Below, piece by piece: positions 32,512 through 34,995 of a DNA stretch of 34,995 nt. The DNA comes from Acidobacteriota bacterium. GTDB taxonomy: Bacteria > Acidobacteriota > Thermoanaerobaculia > Gp7-AA8. Made by a program: the position numbers and the translations under genes. A model generated the notes under the pieces. It did no database searches. It had not been told where the DNA came from and was given only the letters and a program-made list of their open reading frames with translations. The stretch's first letter is position 1; each line of letters begins with the position of its first letter. Location of the stretch: NCBI GenBank assembly GCA_003223635.1, contig QHVS01000155.1:502-35496 (forward strand), read 5' to 3'.

Positions 32512-33531
32512 CTAAGTGAAGAACTTTTTCAGCGATTTGAAAAGGAGAATCACGCCGCTCACCAATCCGATGAGGGCTCCGACGAAGAGACCGGCGCATC
32601 CTCCGAGGATCAGGTTGAGTCCGCCGCCGCGTTTCGCCGGCTCCGGTGGAGCGGCGGGCTTTAGCCTGCTGGCCGGCGGCCTGAAGGCCGCCGCTCCACG
32701 ACTCCCCTGCGTCCGCGCATACACCTTCGTGAACTCCGCGCCCAAGAAGACAATGTTCGTCGACCAGTAGATCCAAACCAGCACTACGACCAGCGATCCC
32801 GCCGCTCCGAAGCTCGATCCCACTGCGCTCTTTCCGATGTACAGCCCCAGCGCGAATTTGCCGACGATGAAAAGAAAGGAGGTGAATGCTGCGCCGAGCC
32901 GGACGTCCCGCCACTCGATGCGGATGTCCGGCAGGTAGCGGAAGATCAAGGCGAACAGCGCGGTCACTACGGCGAACGAGACGGCGAGCTGCAGGCTTTG
33001 CCACAGCGACTCGCCGCCGGGCAGCCGGTTCCCGGCGAACTTCCCCATCGCGGCGATCGCTGCGTCGATCACCAGCGAGACCAGCAGAAGGAATCCGACA
33101 CCGAAGACCATGGCGAAGGAGAGGAATCGTTCCCTGATCATGGCCAGGACGCCGCCTTTCGGCTTCTCCTCGACGTTCCAGATCGTGTTCAACGCATCTT
33201 TCAGAGCGCCGAAGACGCCGGCGGCACCGAGGAGCAGCGTCACGATTCCGATGACCAGCGCGAACGTTCCCGTCTTCGGTTTCGCTGCGCCGGCCAGCAT
33301 CTCCGCGATGGCCTTGGCCCCCGCGTCGCCCATCAACGCCCGAAGCTGATCGACGATCTGCGCCTGGGCGTGGGATCTTCCGAAGATCAGTCCAGCGATC
33401 GCGATGGCGATCAGCAGCAGCGGGGCGATGGAGAAAATCGTGTAATAGGCCAGCGCCGCGCCGAGGCGCAGCGCCTTGTCTCGCTGGAATTCTGCAAAAG
33501 CCTCTTTGAGGAGCTGAAAGAACGGCTTCAC
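32512..33531 (-). CDS. YihY/BrkB-family membrane protein (second in the window)
   Basis: MKPFFQLLKEAFAEFQRDKALRLGAALAYYTIFSIAPLLLIAIAIAGLIFG...GSLVVVLVWIYWSTNIVFLGAEFTKVYA. Confidence 0.95.
   Translation of the reverse strand: MKPFFQLLKEAFAEFQRDKALRLGAALAYYTIFSIAPLLLIAIAIAGLIFGRSHAQAQIVDQLRALMGDAGAKAIAEMLAGAAKPKTGTFALVIGIVTLLLGAAGVFGALKDALNTIWNVEEKPKGGVLAMIRERFLSFAMVFGVGFLLLVSLVIDAAIAAMGKFAGNRLPGGESLWQSLQLAVSFAVVTALFALIFRYLPDIRIEWRDVRLGAAFTSFLFIVGKFALGLYIGKSAVGSSFGAAGSLVVVLVWIYWSTNIVFLGAEFTKVYARTQGSRGAAAFRPPASRLKPAAPPEPAKRGGGLNLILGGCAGLFVGALIGLVSGVILLFKSLKKFFT
32646..32699 (-). repeat. 54-bp copy of the 27460-27509 palindromic element inside the YihY CDS
   Basis: GTGGAGCGGCGGGCTTTAGCCTGCTGGCCGGCGGCCTGAAGGCCGCCGCTCCAC; translated in the CDS as part of SRGAAAFRPPASRLKPAAPPEP. 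Confidence 0.95.
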
Positions 33532-33560
33532 GACGCAGGCCGAGTCAGCAAGTCATGTAC

Positions 33561-34460
33561 CTAGAACGACTGCGCTGTCTTCCACTCTTCGTCATCCACC
33601 TTCCACGCGCCGTACTCCTTTTTCAGAGTCACTGTGCCGATTCGTGTGGTGGCGGTGCTTCCGGTCTTCAACGCGGTTCCGCGCACCTGCAGAGTGGCGA
33701 TGTCACCGTTGACGTTGCCGCTCACGATTTCGACCTTGCGCGGACGAAAGGCCACCTTCATCGAGACCGTTCGGTCGCTGCGCAATCGATCCGCGGCAGC
33801 GGCGGTCACCAGTTGAAAGAGAGTCGCGTTGTCGTTCTTGCGCAGCGCCGCGTCGTATGCTCGCCATACCTTGCCCGGTTCTCCTCCGCCGCGCGGCAAC
33901 GCGTGCGCACCGCTCTGCTGGCTGCGCGGAGGCGGGGTGAACATGGTCGTGGCGTCGACGATCTCCGGCGCGGGAATGCTCACGCTGCCTGCGCCGATCG
34001 GCGCCCGAAAGCGCACGCGTATCACGACCTTGTCGCCGAGTAATATGTGGTCGATACCAACCGTACCTTCGACCGCCGCCGCGGTCACGACGATCGACTT
34101 CGCATCGAACTGCATCGCGCTGATCGACTTTTTCCCTTTGTGAAAGGCCAATCGGACCGGCTGTCCGCTTTCCGTCAGCCGAACTTCAACGAGCACCAGT
34201 TGGCCGCCGCTCTCGAGACGGAGCAATTCGGAGCTGTTGGCCAGCGCTGACGGCGCCACCTGCCGATCGGTCAGGAGAACGACCAGGTCCCGGGCCGAGC
34301 CTTCCAGGACGCTGTTGTCGTATCGGGCGTACGCAAATCGAAGAGGAGTCGACTTGCCGTTGATGACGAGCGATCCCTCCGCTCGTCCGAGGTCCACGGG
34401 GGCCGCGGAAGCGGCGGTGACCAGGAGAAAAAACGCCGACAGCGTCACAGCCAATCGCAC
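33561..34460 (-). CDS. Secreted hypothetical protein
   Basis: GTG start at 34460 preceded by GGAGGTG; signal VRLAVTLSAFFLLVTAASAAP; about 299 aa, C-terminal segment VWRAYDAALRKNDNATLFQLVTAAAADRL. No confident family. Confidence 0.72.
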   Translation of the reverse strand: MRLAVTLSAFFLLVTAASAAPVDLGRAEGSLVINGKSTPLRFAYARYDNSVLEGSARDLVVLLTDRQVAPSALANSSELLRLESGGQLVLVEVRLTESGQPVRLAFHKGKKSISAMQFDAKSIVVTAAAVEGTVGIDHILLGDKVVIRVRFRAPIGAGSVSIPAPEIVDATTMFTPPPRSQQSGAHALPRGGGEPGKVWRAYDAALRKNDNATLFQLVTAAAADRLRSDRTVSMKVAFRPRKVEIVSGNVNGDIATLQVRGTALKTGSTATTRIGTVTLKKEYGAWKVDDEEWKTAQSF

Positions 34461-34501
34461 GGACACCTCCGCCAGTAGCCTTGCGTTCGCCGAGCGTGAA
34501 G

Positions 34502-34995
34502 TCAAGTGCGCCGAGCCATCCAGGCGACGCATCGCTCGAGCTCTTCGTGCATGCGGTCTGCAGTCAACCGCATCGGGCGGCCGTGGCCGGGAAGCACCCA
34601 TTCGAAACGGTAGTGGAGGAGTCTGCGCATCGACTCGATCTGTTCGCCCCATGAGTACCAGCACGCGTTGCGGAACGCATACAGCCGGTCGCCCGTCTCG
34701 TCCCACGCCAGATGGTCGCCGGTGAAGAGAAACTTGTTCCGATAGAGATAGACGGCGTGACCTTTCGTGTGGCCCGGCGTGGGGATCATCACGAGCTGAT
34801 CGTCGATGTCGATGGGATCGAGGCCGGAAGGCTGCATCTCGATTGCCGAAGTACGCGCTCGCACGTCATCGCGGTGCAGAACGCGCTCGCATCCGAATCG
34901 CTGATGAAATTTCTCATGATCGGCGACATCATCCTGATGTGTGAGCAGCAGCCGGCGCACACCACCCATCTCGTCGATGCGTTTCACCAGCGGCC
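34502..34995 (-). CDS. MBL-fold metallohydrolase, N-terminus off the right edge
   Basis: LLLTHQDDVADHEKF, IPTPGHTKGHAVYLY, LFTGDHLAWD, WVLPGHGRPM; frame open to the window end. Confidence 0.87.
   Translation of the reverse strand, partial: PLVKRIDEMGGVRRLLLTHQDDVADHEKFHQRFGCERVLHRDDVRARTSAIEMQPSGLDPIDIDDQLVMIPTPGHTKGHAVYLYRNKFLFTGDHLAWDETGDRLYAFRNACWYSWGEQIESMRRLLHYRFEWVLPGHGRPMRLTADRMHEELERCVAWMARRT

Noticed and set aside
24117-33531. Two YihY/BrkB genes as a recent local duplication
   Set aside because: The two proteins differ greatly in length and sequence outside the core motifs; they look like ancient paralogs.

Overview
GC-rich bacterial chromosomal window, ordinary in gene content. 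Gene style (DUF4388/PATAN-GspG fusion, Tal-Pgi fusion, DUF1844, abundant palindromic repeats) suggests Acidobacteriota or a relative; this is inference only. About 29 CDS are supported: lon (edge-truncated), a YbhN-like flippase-domain protein, an HDAC-like deacetylase, a Coa1-like protein, a GT4 glycosyltransferase, an LCAT-like hydrolase, dienelactone hydrolase, DUF1844, a TPR/zinc-finger membrane protein, a DUF4388-GspG fusion, small envelope/stress proteins (CsbD, YtxH-like, lmo0937-like, BON), a DAG-kinase family protein, HtrA, a SprT-like protease, an ABC/FtsX transporter, a cytochrome c-PHM-like monooxygenase fusion, an AttH/CrtC-like lipocalin protein, a dual-CNB TPR protein, PAP2, two YihY/BrkB proteins, DUF4112, cardiolipin synthase, gnd, tal-pgi, a VTT/TVP38 protein, a secreted hypothetical protein and an MBL-fold protein (edge-truncated). 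No CRISPR, phage, defence island or tRNA/rRNA was recognised. The signals not explained by annotation are: (1) about 13 interspersed palindromic elements of several types, many abutting stop codons and some lying in frame inside CDSs, with compensatory changes between copies; (2) two palindromes with arms built of 7-bp units, both between divergent genes; (3) an HtrA protease ORF with a single in-frame TAG that separates the catalytic His from any downstream start; (4) an FtsX permease split at an ATGA overlap with family-conserved residues apparently missing; (5) a VTT-family ORF whose conserved N-terminus has no ATG/GTG/TTG start.
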